Positions 1 to 7,714 of a stretch of 64,000 nt of DNA are shown here, piece after piece; the first letter of the stretch is position 1, and every line of letters starts with the position of its first letter. Below the pieces are notes generated by a model, which worked only from the letters and a program-made list of their open reading frames with translations, was not told the origin of the DNA and ran no database searches. The translations under genes were made by a program, and so were the position numbers. The stretch is from Oryzibacter oryziterrae (GTDB lineage Bacteria; Pseudomonadota; Alphaproteobacteria; Rhizobiales; Pleomorphomonadaceae): contig NZ_JAKJIC010000006.1 of assembly GCF_021864535.1 (NCBI RefSeq), positions 124,001 to 188,000 on the forward strand. The letters are read 5' to 3'.

Positions 1-2
1 TC

Positions 3-248
3 GACAACAGGCAGCTCAGGCTCTGTTTCGAGATGTTTGCCGAAGGAACGCTTGCCGATGGTGCGCGGCTGGACCTTGAGGACGTGCCGGTGACCGCAAA
101 ATGCCGAACCTGCGGCACCGGGTTCGAGGTGATCGGCTACCGCTTCGTCTGCTCCAACTGCGAAGGCAATGATGCCGAGGTGCTGAGCGGGCGAGAACTC
201 TTCATCGAGTCCTTTGAAGGCCAGGCGGTCGAGAAGGCCGCTGGCTGA
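3..248 (+). CDS. hypA: Hydrogenase nickel-insertion protein HypA (5' truncated by window edge)
   Basis: HypA delivers nickel to [NiFe]-hydrogenase precursors together with HypB. Only the C-terminal ~81 codons are present; the frame is open to the left edge and reads LRLCFE before the first internal Met, matching the central part of HypA, so the gene starts outside the window. The zinc ribbon is visible as CRTCG followed about 15 residues later by CSNC, the usual two CxxC pairs. It ends with TGA at 246-248. hypB, normally in the same operon, faces it on the opposite strand 58 bp away, which is unusual. Confidence 0.85.
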   Translation, partial: DNRQLRLCFEMFAEGTLADGARLDLEDVPVTAKCRTCGTGFEVIGYRFVCSNCEGNDAEVLSGRELFIESFEGQAVEKAAG

Positions 249-269
249 CCCAGTCTCCTGGATGGCGAA

Positions 270-295
270 GGGGCGGGAGATGTGCCAACCGCCCC
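270..295. terminator. Short GC hairpin between convergent hypA and hypB
   Basis: GGGGCGG at 270-276 pairs with CCGCCCC at 289-295 around a 12-nt loop, in the 58-bp gap between the two convergent stop codons. No T-tract follows on either strand, so termination is only a positional guess. Confidence 0.3.
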
Positions 296-306
296 AGCCG
301 TTGCTG

Positions 307-1023
307 TCACTCGGCAGCTTGCAGGCGCTTGCGGTTCTGGTCGAGGCAGGCCATCAGCCATCCGACCCAGGCGTCGACGCCCTGGCCGGTCTTGGCGGAG
401 ACCTCTTCGATCGGTCCCGGGCCACGGACGCGGGCGACGGACGCGCGGGCGCGCTCCGTGCTGAACTCCTCGATGGCCGGCAGCAGGTCGGCCTTGGTCA
501 GCATCACGAGATCGGCGCCGCGGAAGATCACCGGATATTTGTCCGGCTTGTCGTCGCCTTCGGTCACCGACAGCAGCACCACGTCCCGGTGCTGGCCGAC
601 GTCGAAGTCGGCGGGGCACACCAGATTGCCCACATTCTCGATGATCAGGATGTCCACCGCGTCGAGGTCGATCAGCGACAGCGCGTCATGCACCATCACG
701 GCGTCGAGGTGGCAGGTGACGCCGGTGGTGATCTGAACGGCGGGGATGCCGTGGCGACGGATGCGCTCGGCGTCATTTTCGGTTTCAAGATCGCCTTCGA
801 TCACGGCCAGGCGGATCGACGGCGGCAGAGCCGCTATGGTCGCTTCCAGGAGCCGGGTCTTGCCCGAGCCGGGCGAACTCATAAGGTTGATGCAGAGGAC
901 CCCGTGAGCATCGAGATGTTCGCGCACACGAGCGGCGAGCCGGTCGTTCTCGTCGAGCAGGTTCTGCACCACGGGCACCGTCTTCGAATGTCCGTGATCG
1001 CCGCAGCCACAGGCCGTGCACAT
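307..1023 (-). CDS. hypB: Hydrogenase maturation GTPase HypB
   Basis: HypB is the GTPase that drives nickel transfer with HypA during [NiFe]-hydrogenase maturation. The 238-residue protein starts MCTACGCG, the N-terminal CxxCGC high-affinity nickel motif (C2, C5, C7). It has a SIMIBI-class P-loop at 49-56 (SSPGSGKT), a DLET switch-like segment, NVGNLVCPA around the metal-binding Cys of the G domain, and TKAD for guanine recognition. The long His-rich stretch of rhizobial HypB is absent. An AGGAG lies 8 nt before the ATG. It is convergent with hypA and 134 bp downstream of the nnrS-like gene on the same strand, so it might be reached by read-through from the ubi operon; that is inference. Confidence 0.93.
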   Translation of the reverse strand: MCTACGCGDHGHSKTVPVVQNLLDENDRLAARVREHLDAHGVLCINLMSSPGSGKTRLLEATIAALPPSIRLAVIEGDLETENDAERIRRHGIPAVQITTGVTCHLDAVMVHDALSLIDLDAVDILIIENVGNLVCPADFDVGQHRDVVLLSVTEGDDKPDKYPVIFRGADLVMLTKADLLPAIEEFSTERARASVARVRGPGPIEEVSAKTGQGVDAWVGWLMACLDQNRKRLQAAE

Positions 1024-1157
1024 GATCTTGATCTCCTGGAAAGCTGCGAAGCGGTCGATTGCCTTGGCAGTGTATCAGCTTCGGCGATGGGGCGGATAAG
1101 CTTGTATTTTCCGCTCAAGAATATCGCTGGCGGCGGGTGTGGTTCAAGCCAAACGGT

Positions 1158-2234
1158 CTACGTCAGGCTACGGATGCCCTTGGGACGGCGGAGGAGAAAG
1201 GCGGCGTATGCCGTGAAGGCGAGGAGCCAGATCCAGCGGGTGATATCGAGCAGCGATTCCATCGCCTCAGGCTGAAGGGCGGCGTCGATGCGGGTGAAGG
1301 GCACCAGCGCCATGGCGAGAAAGCCCAGGTCAGCCAACCGATTGGCCTTGAAGGCCTCGCCATTCTTCTTGCGGACGATGGAGGAGGCGATGGCCATGGC
1401 GAGGCTTGCCAACCCGCCGATTGTGAAGGCGTGGATCGGAACGGACGGGGGCAGGTCCGGCAGGAGTGAGGTTTGCAGGCCCAGGAGCAAAAAGCCCAAC
1501 CTCTTCCAGAACATGCCCAGGATCATGAGCAGCACGCCACCGAAGGGGGGCGTCTCCCAGGCGCGCAAACGCCAGAGCCAGATGAAACCGGAGGCGGCAG
1601 CAAGGAAACACAGGATCGCAGAGGGACGGTCAACGGCCCAGAGGGCGAGCGCGGCAAGGCTCGAAAGCCGCTGTATCTGACCGAGCCAGCGCGGGGGTGG
1701 TGGGTTGGCAGGACGGCCGGATCGGGTTCGGGCGACTTCGATGACGGCGACGCCGATGCGGTTGCTGATCTCGAGGCAGATGGCGAGAATGGCGGCGAGG
1801 CCCACCATGGTGGCGGGCGGCCAGTCGCACCAGGCAGCGGTGACGCCGGCGCTCGCGTGGAGGCCCGCAAGCATGAGGACGGGCAGGCTCTTCCAGGATC
1901 GGGCTCGAAAGGCGCTGACGGAGAAGATCAGGATTGCGCAGAGGACGATGGCCGAGCGGGCCATGGCGGCCGCGGGCAAGGACAGGAAACCCAGGCCGAA
2001 AGCGAGGGCGTGCAGCAGCAGAAGGCTTTGAATGATCAGAGGTTTGGCGAGAGGGCGACCGATCCAGCGCGGCAGAGCCACCAGCATGAAGCCGAAGAGC
2101 TGGATGCCGAGGAAGCCGAAGATGAGTTCCTGCGCGTGGGTGGTGATGTCCCCGAACCCGGGGCCGATGGCGCGCAGAGCCGTCAAAGCTGCCAGCACAA
2201 AGGCCAGGCGATAGCTTTCGGTCGGCGCGAACAT
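1158..2234 (-). CDS. NnrS-family polytopic membrane protein
   Basis: A 358-residue, very hydrophobic protein with about 10-12 predicted membrane helices. The early THAQELIFGFLG resembles the WHAHEMLFG signature of NnrS, and the later HAFTIGGLASLAMAIAS resembles the second NnrS His motif. NnrS proteins are haem/copper-containing membrane proteins linked to nitric-oxide stress and denitrification; their exact job is unsettled. The start was chosen at MFAPTESYR because its ATG overlaps the ubiV stop as TGATG, implying translational coupling; the frame is open further upstream but that lies inside ubiV. It is the last gene of the ubiTUV operon, suggesting joint use under low oxygen. Family assignment is good; the function is not established. 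Confidence 0.75.
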   Translation of the reverse strand: MFAPTESYRLAFVLAALTALRAIGPGFGDITTHAQELIFGFLGIQLFGFMLVALPRWIGRPLAKPLIIQSLLLLHALAFGLGFLSLPAAAMARSAIVLCAILIFSVSAFRARSWKSLPVLMLAGLHASAGVTAAWCDWPPATMVGLAAILAICLEISNRIGVAVIEVARTRSGRPANPPPPRWLGQIQRLSSLAALALWAVDRPSAILCFLAAASGFIWLWRLRAWETPPFGGVLLMILGMFWKRLGFLLLGLQTSLLPDLPPSVPIHAFTIGGLASLAMAIASSIVRKKNGEAFKANRLADLGFLAMALVPFTRIDAALQPEAMESLLDITRWIWLLAFTAYAAFLLRRPKGIRSLT

Positions 2235-3130
2235 CAGCTCGCGGCCTTGGCCGCTCCCGCGATACCTCGGGTGAAGCCATCCACCAATGCGCCGGGCAGC
2301 GGCAGTTCTCTCAGCTTGGCGCGTGTCTCCTGCGGGCTCGCCTCGCCACGGCAAAGGCGGCGGTAGAGGGCGGAAACAGCAACCATGTCAAGGGTATGGG
2401 GTGACAGACGCAGCGAGCGGACGCCGAGGTTTGCCGCTTCTTCCGGCGATGGGGACCAGACCTGCAGGCTGTGCGACAGGGTCTGGATGCCGTTGATGGC
2501 GAGGAAGTCCTGACCGTCAAGAGTATCGACGGGGAGGCCGTCGGGGTCGCGGTCGCAGATGAACTGACAGGAATCCTTGTGCAGGCCGTGCAGGCGGGCA
2601 TGATAGCAGCGACCGGAGACGGCGAGCGGCAGCCGACCGAAGGCAAAGACCTCGAAAGTCACGTCCGGGCAAGCCCTGGCGATGGTGCCAACCGACGACA
2701 GCGGCAGTTCCACCGGCAGGCAGATCAGGTTGGCGCCGCGATTTGCGAGGAAGCTGGCAGCGCCTTCATTGTAGACATTGACGAAGGGACCGACGGCGAA
2801 GGGCGCCGCGCCCATGGCAGGCATGGCCGTCAAGTCGTTGATTTCGATGGAGGCACCGCCTTCGCACAGCGCCTTGACGGCCTTGCGGTCGCGAATGTTG
2901 GAGGGCAGCGCCAGGGTCGAGAGGATGACGGTCTTGCCGGCTTGGGTGAGGCGTTCGACGACATCGGGCCAGACCGGATCGTTGAAGGGCATGCGCTTGC
3001 CGCAGACCACTTCGCCGACGAAGACACGGTCGACATCGGCCTCGTCGGCGATGCGGGCGTAGAAGTCCCGGAGCCGGTCGGGCGACCAGTTGAAGAAGAC
3101 GGGGCCAAGCGAAAGAGCGATATCTGTCAT
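2234..3130 (-). CDS. ubiV: O2-independent ubiquinone hydroxylation protein UbiV (U32 family)
   Basis: UbiV and UbiU form a heterodimer that hydroxylates the ubiquinone ring without O2, using prephenate as oxygen donor in the E. coli system. The 298-residue protein keeps the four iron-sulfur cysteines expected for UbiV: C43 (VVCGKRMPF), then C175, C188 and C192 (SGRCYHARLHGLHKDSCQFIC). The N-terminus LSLGPVFFNW is typical of the U32 TIM barrel of this subgroup. It sits 11 bp after ubiU, and its stop overlaps the ATG of the nnrS-like gene. Length and order fit the ubiTUV clusters of proteobacteria. Confidence 0.92.
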   Translation of the reverse strand: MTDIALSLGPVFFNWSPDRLRDFYARIADEADVDRVFVGEVVCGKRMPFNDPVWPDVVERLTQAGKTVILSTLALPSNIRDRKAVKALCEGGASIEINDLTAMPAMGAAPFAVGPFVNVYNEGAASFLANRGANLICLPVELPLSSVGTIARACPDVTFEVFAFGRLPLAVSGRCYHARLHGLHKDSCQFICDRDPDGLPVDTLDGQDFLAINGIQTLSHSLQVWSPSPEEAANLGVRSLRLSPHTLDMVAVSALYRRLCRGEASPQETRAKLRELPLPGALVDGFTRGIAGAAKAAS

Positions 3131-3141
3131 GGGCTTGGCCT

Positions 3142-4131
3142 TTACCGCCAGGTCTTCTTGTAGGCGCCGGAGGTTTGACGTCCGCCTTCGACGAGGCCGG
3201 CGAGCATGCGCTCGACCTCCACCTCGTCGCGGCCGGCTTCGATGGCTTCGACGGCGGCGCGGAAGGTGCGAACGACTTCAGCCACATAGCCCTTGCCGCG
3301 CTGGCGTCCCTCGATCTTGAGGGCGGTGACGCCGGCGCGGGCGAGAGCGGCAATGAGGGTGGAGGCGTTCAGGCTGACCGGATCTTCGAAGAGGTGGCTG
3401 GTCTTGCCTTCGGCGACGAAACTGCCTTTGCACAAAGTGGGATAGCCGGCAGGCGCACCCTTGGCGACACGGTCGATGGTGTAGCCGGCGAGCTTGGTGG
3501 CGGTGCCGCCGGGACCTTCTTCATAGGCCACATGCTCGGGCGGCGAACAGACGCCGGAGAGATTGGGCGAGCGGCCGGTGACATAGGAGGAAAGCGAACA
3601 GCGGCCTTCGGTCATCGGGCAGAGGCCGCCGAAGACGAAGGCTTCGGTCTCGACGCTGACGGCGGCATTCAGGGTGGCAATCTCCTCGACGGAGAGGACA
3701 CGCGGCAGGACGATGCGCTTGACGCCGAAGGTTTGCTGATAGAATTCAATGGCTTCCGGCGTCGCAGCCGCGGCCTGGACCGACAGATGCAGGCGCAGGG
3801 CCGGGTGGTTCCGGGCGGCGTGGTCGAGTACGGCCAGATCGGCGAGAATCACGGCGTCAGCGCCGGATTTCTCCGCGTTTTCAAGGGCTTTCTTCCAAGG
3901 GTCGAAGGCGCCGGCCTTGGCGAAGGTGTTGATGGCGACCAGCACCTTGGCGCCGCGGGCGTGGGCGTAGCGGACACCCTCGGTCAACTCCTCCGGGGAG
4001 AAGTTGAGGCCCGGGAAGTTGCGGGCATTGGTCTCGTCGCGGAAACCGCAATAGACCGAATGGGCGCCGGCGTCGACGGCGGCGCGCAGGGCGGACGGCG
4101 TGCCGGCGGGGCAGACAAGCTCGATGCTCAT
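3142..4131 (-). CDS. ubiU: O2-independent ubiquinone hydroxylation protein UbiU (U32 family)
   Basis: Partner of UbiV in O2-independent ring hydroxylation. The 329-residue protein shows ELVCPAGTPSALRAAVDAGA at the N-terminus, then the four [4Fe-4S] cysteines C171 and C178 (GGLCPMTEGRC), C195 (SGVCSPP) and C234 (PTLCKGSF). KIEGRQRGKGYVAEVVRTFR near the C-terminus is the U32 signature. It starts with ATG overlapping the ubiT stop by 4 nt. The U32 name 'peptidase' is historical; the cysteine pattern and the ubiT/ubiV neighbours favour the ubiquinone role over a protease or rRNA/tRNA hydroxylase. Confidence 0.93.
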   Translation of the reverse strand: MSIELVCPAGTPSALRAAVDAGAHSVYCGFRDETNARNFPGLNFSPEELTEGVRYAHARGAKVLVAINTFAKAGAFDPWKKALENAEKSGADAVILADLAVLDHAARNHPALRLHLSVQAAAATPEAIEFYQQTFGVKRIVLPRVLSVEEIATLNAAVSVETEAFVFGGLCPMTEGRCSLSSYVTGRSPNLSGVCSPPEHVAYEEGPGGTATKLAGYTIDRVAKGAPAGYPTLCKGSFVAEGKTSHLFEDPVSLNASTLIAALARAGVTALKIEGRQRGKGYVAEVVRTFRAAVEAIEAGRDEVEVERMLAGLVEGGRQTSGAYKKTWR

Positions 4132-4667
4132 GCCGCCTCTCCCTGCCCCTGGGAGCCGCTCAGGCGACGGGCGCCGGCGATGGCGCCGAAGACGGCCTTG
4201 TCGAGCAGGCGCGCCGCTTCGCCGGTGAGGCCGGCGAGGTCGGACGGCTTGAGTTCGGCGTCCTCGATGGTGTTGCGCAAGGCGAGGAGCGCGTCGGTCT
4301 TGCCGCTGACCGTGATGGCGCGATTGAAGAACAACGCGTCGCCATCGAATGTACCATCGATGAGACCGAGGAGGACAAGAATGGGGCCCTTGACGTGAAC
4401 GTCGGCCTCGCGGCGGGAGCGACTGGACAAGACCTTGATTTCAGCGCGCATTCCGTCGGGGATGATCAGGAAGGACTGGCCGAGATCGGTGGCTTCCACC
4501 AGGAAGGAGGCGCGGGCGTGTTCGCCGAGGCGCTCGAAGACGGCGGGGCGGCGGCGCGCGAAACGGCGCACGGCCAGCGTCAGTGCCGGACCAAGCGGGA
4601 GAAAGCGGCTTGGAAAAGCCAGCAATCGCAAGGGTTTGGGCAACTCGCCCGGAATGGGGTCAACCAT
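4128..4667 (-). CDS. ubiT: Ubiquinone biosynthesis accessory factor UbiT (SCP2 lipid-binding domain)
   Basis: UbiT is the anaerobic counterpart of UbiJ: an SCP2-type lipid carrier thought to hold the prenylated intermediates. The 179-residue protein has the SCP2 pattern (FLIIPDGMRAEIKV, DVHVKGPILVLLGLIDGTFDGDALFFNRAITVSG) over residues ~50-130. It is the first gene of the leftward ubiT-ubiU-ubiV-nnrS-like operon and is divergent from ubiD. Two FNR-like dyads lie 37 and 55 bp upstream of its ATG. The identification rests on the domain plus the neighbours. Confidence 0.88.
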   Translation of the reverse strand: MVDPIPGELPKPLRLLAFPSRFLPLGPALTLAVRRFARRRPAVFERLGEHARASFLVEATDLGQSFLIIPDGMRAEIKVLSSRSRREADVHVKGPILVLLGLIDGTFDGDALFFNRAITVSGKTDALLALRNTIEDAELKPSDLAGLTGEAARLLDKAVFGAIAGARRLSGSQGQGEAA

Positions 4668-4703
4668 GGCGCAACTCTTCCATCATGGGCGGGACCATAG
4701 GCT

Positions 4704-4717
4704 TTGATGGACGCCAA
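4704..4717. promoter_or_regulatory. FNR/FixK-type dyad 1 between ubiT and ubiD
   Basis: TTGATGGACGCCAA fits TTGAT-N4-ATCAA with 8 of 10 arm positions (left arm perfect, right arm GCCAA). Its centre is 72 bp before the ubiD ATG, so a class II position (-41.5) would put a rightward start near 4752. FNR control of ubiUV is known in E. coli. Confidence 0.5.
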
Positions 4718-4721
4718 GGGT

Positions 4722-4735
4722 TTGTCCTAGCTCAA
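4722..4735. promoter_or_regulatory. Second, weaker FNR/CRP-type dyad
   Basis: TTGTCCTAGCTCAA is a second TTG-N8-CAA dyad 18 bp from the first, with weaker arms (TTGTC and CTCAA). Two such sites in a 115-bp divergent spacer are suggestive; this one alone would not be convincing. Confidence 0.3.
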
Positions 4736-4782
4736 AGATTTCAGGCTTTTTGCGGCGCAGGGTCCGACGGTGGAGACTTCAG

Positions 4783-6282
4783 ATGTATCGCCGTGCCCTG
4801 CCGCGTTTTGCCGACCTCAAGGCCTTTCTCACCTATCTCGATGATCAGGGCGAAGTGGCGGAAATCCGCCAATCCGTCGACATGAATCTGGAGCTGACGG
4901 AGATTCACCGACGCGTCATTGCCGAGGGTGGGCCGGTGCTGCGGCTCGCAAGACCGACCGTCGGAGGCGAATTTGGCGGCGTCCAGGTTGTCGCAAATCT
5001 CTATGGTACACGTCGCAGAGTTGTCGCAGCACTTGGGCTTGAATGTCGCGACAATGGAACGGATGTCGCTGGCCTCGGCGAGATGCTGGCCTTCCTGCGC
5101 TCTCCCCGTCCACCGAAGGGCGTGGCCGAACTGAAATCGCTATGGCCGGTGGCGCGCGCGGCGCTCAACAGCCGGCCGAAGGTGGTGCGCGACACGACAG
5201 GCTGGGTACATCTTGGAGCCGACCTGACGCGGCTGCCGATCCAGACCTGCTGGCCCGAGGACGCCGGCCCCCTGATCACCTGGCCGATGGTGATCACGCG
5301 GCCACCGGGCGAAGATATATTCGACGGCTACAATCTCGGCGTCTACCGGATGCAGGTGCTCGGTCCCGATGCGGCGATCATGCGCTGGCTGCCGATGCGG
5401 GGCGGCGCTGCCCATCACCGCCAGTGGATGCGGGCGGGGGCGGAGATGCCGGTCGCGGTGGTGATCGGTGCCGATCCCGCCACCATGATGGGCGCGGTGA
5501 TGCCGTCGCCGGAGGGGGTGACCGAGCTGTCGCTCGCCGGCATTCTGGCGGGAGAGCGGATCGGCATGGTGCCCTGCCGCGATCTGCCACTGCATGTGCC
5601 GGCAAGTTCGGAGATCGTGATCGAGGGGACGATCAGCCCCGGCGATCTCGCGCCTGAAGGGCCGTTCGGCGACCATACCGGCTACTACAATCCGCCGGAG
5701 ATGCATGCGGTGTTCCGGATCAAGTCGATCCGCATGCGCGAGGGCGGGGTGTATCTGACCACCTTCACCGGTCGGGCGCCGGACGAGCCGTCGGTGATCG
5801 GCGATGTGATGGCAGATCTGTTCAAGCCGCTGCTCAGGCAGATGCTGCCCGAAGTGGTGGATCTGTGGCTACCGCCAGAGACCTGCTCCTATCGCGTGGC
5901 GGTGCTTGCCATCGACAAGCGCTATGCCGGGCAGGCGCGGCGGGTGATGATGGGTTTCTGGTCGCTGCTGCCGCAATTCTCCATGACCAAGATGGTGATC
6001 GTGGTGGATGACGACATCGACATCCGCTCGTGGAGCGATGTGATGTGGGCGGTGGCGACGCGCTCCGACCCAAGTCGCGACGTGATGATTGCCGATCGCA
6101 CACCGATCGATCATCTGGACTTTGCCTCGCCGCTCGAAGGGCTGGGTGGCAAGATCGGCATCGACGCCACCAACAAGATCGGCGCCGAGACCAGCCGGGG
6201 CTGGGGCCGGGTGATGAAGATGGACGCTGGTGTTCAGGTGGCGGTGGACCGGCGCTGGGACAGCCTGTTCGGAAAGGACTGA
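4783..6282 (+). CDS. ubiD: UbiD-family prenylated-FMN decarboxylase (3-octaprenyl-4-hydroxybenzoate carboxy-lyase)
   Basis: UbiD removes the carboxylate from the prenylated 4-hydroxybenzoate intermediate using prenylated FMN. The 499-residue protein opens LPRFADLKAFLTYLDDQGEVAEI, typical of UbiD, and carries the hallmark EGPFGDHTGYYNP near residue 290. The tail LGGKIGIDATNKIG is also typical. The ATG at 4783 has GGAG 7 nt upstream; a TTG 33 bp earlier is open but has no good ribosome site. ubiX, which makes the cofactor, follows 3 bp after the stop. The divergent ubiTUV operon supports the ubiquinone role over other UbiD substrates. Confidence 0.92.
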   Translation: MYRRALPRFADLKAFLTYLDDQGEVAEIRQSVDMNLELTEIHRRVIAEGGPVLRLARPTVGGEFGGVQVVANLYGTRRRVVAALGLECRDNGTDVAGLGEMLAFLRSPRPPKGVAELKSLWPVARAALNSRPKVVRDTTGWVHLGADLTRLPIQTCWPEDAGPLITWPMVITRPPGEDIFDGYNLGVYRMQVLGPDAAIMRWLPMRGGAAHHRQWMRAGAEMPVAVVIGADPATMMGAVMPSPEGVTELSLAGILAGERIGMVPCRDLPLHVPASSEIVIEGTISPGDLAPEGPFGDHTGYYNPPEMHAVFRIKSIRMREGGVYLTTFTGRAPDEPSVIGDVMADLFKPLLRQMLPEVVDLWLPPETCSYRVAVLAIDKRYAGQARRVMMGFWSLLPQFSMTKMVIVVDDDIDIRSWSDVMWAVATRSDPSRDVMIADRTPIDHLDFASPLEGLGGKIGIDATNKIGAETSRGWGRVMKMDAGVQVAVDRRWDSLFGKD

Positions 6283-6285
6283 GCC

Positions 6286-6846
6286 ATGCGGATCGTTGTC
6301 GGCGTATCCGGCGCCTCCGGATCGGTGCTGGCGCTGGAGGTGCTCGCACAGTTGCGCGAGGCCAGCGTGGAGACGCACCTGGTGATCTCGCGCGGCGGCG
6401 AGATCACGGCACGGCATGAGTTGGGCGACGACGGCCCGGAGCGGCTGAGGGCCACGGCGACACATGTGCACGGCATCGAGGATCTGGCCGCGCCGATCGC
6501 CTCGGGCTCGTTTCGCGCCGATGCCATGGTGGTGGTGCCGGCGTCCATGCGGACCTGCGCGGCGCTGTCGCTGGGCCTTGGCGACAATCTGTTGACGCGG
6601 GCTGCAGACGTGATGCTGAAGGAACGGCGGCGCCTCGTGGTGCTGCCGCGCGAGGCGCCTCTGACAGAGGCGCATCTTGAGGCGATGCTGCGGCTGACGC
6701 GCATGGGCGCGATCGTCGCGCCGCCGGTGCCGCCCTTCTACGCCGGGCTCAGGACGATGGAGGATGTCGTCCGCGAAATCGCCGCGCGCACGCTGATGTG
6801 GCTCGGGGTGGACCCGGGGGAGAAGATGACACGCTGGGGGGAGTGA
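6286..6846 (+). CDS. ubiX: Flavin prenyltransferase UbiX
   Basis: UbiX attaches dimethylallyl to FMN to make the prenylated flavin used by UbiD. The 186-residue flavoprotein begins MRIVVGVSGASGSVLALEVL, the FMN-binding GASG motif. It has SMRTCAALSLGLGDNLLTRAADVMLKERR, the active-site and phosphate-binding region. The usual CSM of VAPCSM reads ASM here (VVVPASMRT), a common type of variation. It forms a two-gene operon with ubiD. Confidence 0.92.
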   Translation: MRIVVGVSGASGSVLALEVLAQLREASVETHLVISRGGEITARHELGDDGPERLRATATHVHGIEDLAAPIASGSFRADAMVVVPASMRTCAALSLGLGDNLLTRAADVMLKERRRLVVLPREAPLTEAHLEAMLRLTRMGAIVAPPVPPFYAGLRTMEDVVREIAARTLMWLGVDPGEKMTRWGE

Positions 6847-6850
6847 GCAC

Positions 6851-7426
6851 TCAGCGCACCAACAGATCCTGGATCAGGCGATAGACTTCACCGGCGTTGT
6901 CGATCGCTATGAACATTGGTGCGTAGCTGAGGGACGGGATCATGGACTCAGGCGCGCGTTTGTTTCGAAACGGGTTTGTTAGGGACTTCAAGTCGGCAAC
7001 AAACCTGATCGAGCCGAACTCCGCAGCGTGCAGCGTCAGTGTGGTTTCACAAATCTGTGACAGAAGAACCGTTCTGAGTTTGGTCAATGGCCGTGTCCTC
7101 AGAATCAGGATGCGCTGGTCCGAGACCGCATAGTGGGTTGCCTGTCTCAGCCAAGCGTCCGCGAAGAAACGTCCAAACACCATAAAGAGGCCGAGGAGCA
7201 CGAAAGCACACCCCAAGGCGAACATGGGTTGTAGTCCCCAGTGAAGGACACCCGTGATAGTCCAAAAAATGGCAAAGCCGCACCAGAGCAGGCTGAAGGG
7301 GATGAAATAGGCGTCATTCGGAAATGTCATGAGTCCCGATCGTGGACGCCCGGACCATTTGATGCTTTCTCCGGCGAGCAGGTAGGGCGAGAAGGCGGCA
7401 TTTGTCTCGATATCGAAGCTTGCCAC
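6851..7426 (-). CDS. PH-like-domain membrane protein, paralog A
   Basis: Unrecognised protein of 191 residues with a clear family pattern: LLAGESIKWSGRPRSG at the N-terminus, two membrane helices (IPFSLLWCGFAIFWTI and FALGCAFVLLGLFMVFG), then HYAVSDQRILILR. This is the layout of bacterial PH-domain (bPH-like) proteins. It is a diverged copy of the next gene (7715-8296) and shares the phrases IPFSLLWCGFA and PGESIKWSGRP. The start was set at GTG 7424-7426 because the paralog starts GTG-GCA-AGC-TTC at the same place; no strong ribosome site is seen. Its 3' end abuts ubiX convergently (4 bp). Role unknown. Confidence 0.65.
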   Translation of the reverse strand: MASFDIETNAAFSPYLLAGESIKWSGRPRSGLMTFPNDAYFIPFSLLWCGFAIFWTITGVLHWGLQPMFALGCAFVLLGLFMVFGRFFADAWLRQATHYAVSDQRILILRTRPLTKLRTVLLSQICETTLTLHAAEFGSIRFVADLKSLTNPFRNKRAPESMIPSLSYAPMFIAIDNAGEVYRLIQDLLVR

Positions 7427-7714
7427 GGGGATCGTCTCGGAAGTGGTGAAGATGACGCGAGGGTACAAACTCAGGCGGTGTCTGCATAGGAGGACCCAGA
7501 CAACTCGATACGATCAGGGTGAATCTGCCGTTGAGTGACAGTTGCAGTCCGGCCAGCAGGGCAAACGCGGCTGTTGCTCCGCTTTCCGGCATTGGGCTCG
7601 CGACGTTGGCGTTTCGTCAGCGAGGTCGCCGCGCGCCAGCTGACGTGGTTTGAGGAGACCCTCGTGGTCCGTCCGCGACATTTGGGATTCAAATGTCATG
7701 TTTCCACTCGCGGG

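Noticed and set aside
6840-6851. GAGTG-AG-CACTC palindrome at the ubiX stop
   Set aside because: A 5-bp stem with a 2-nt centre cannot form a useful RNA hairpin and matches no known site.
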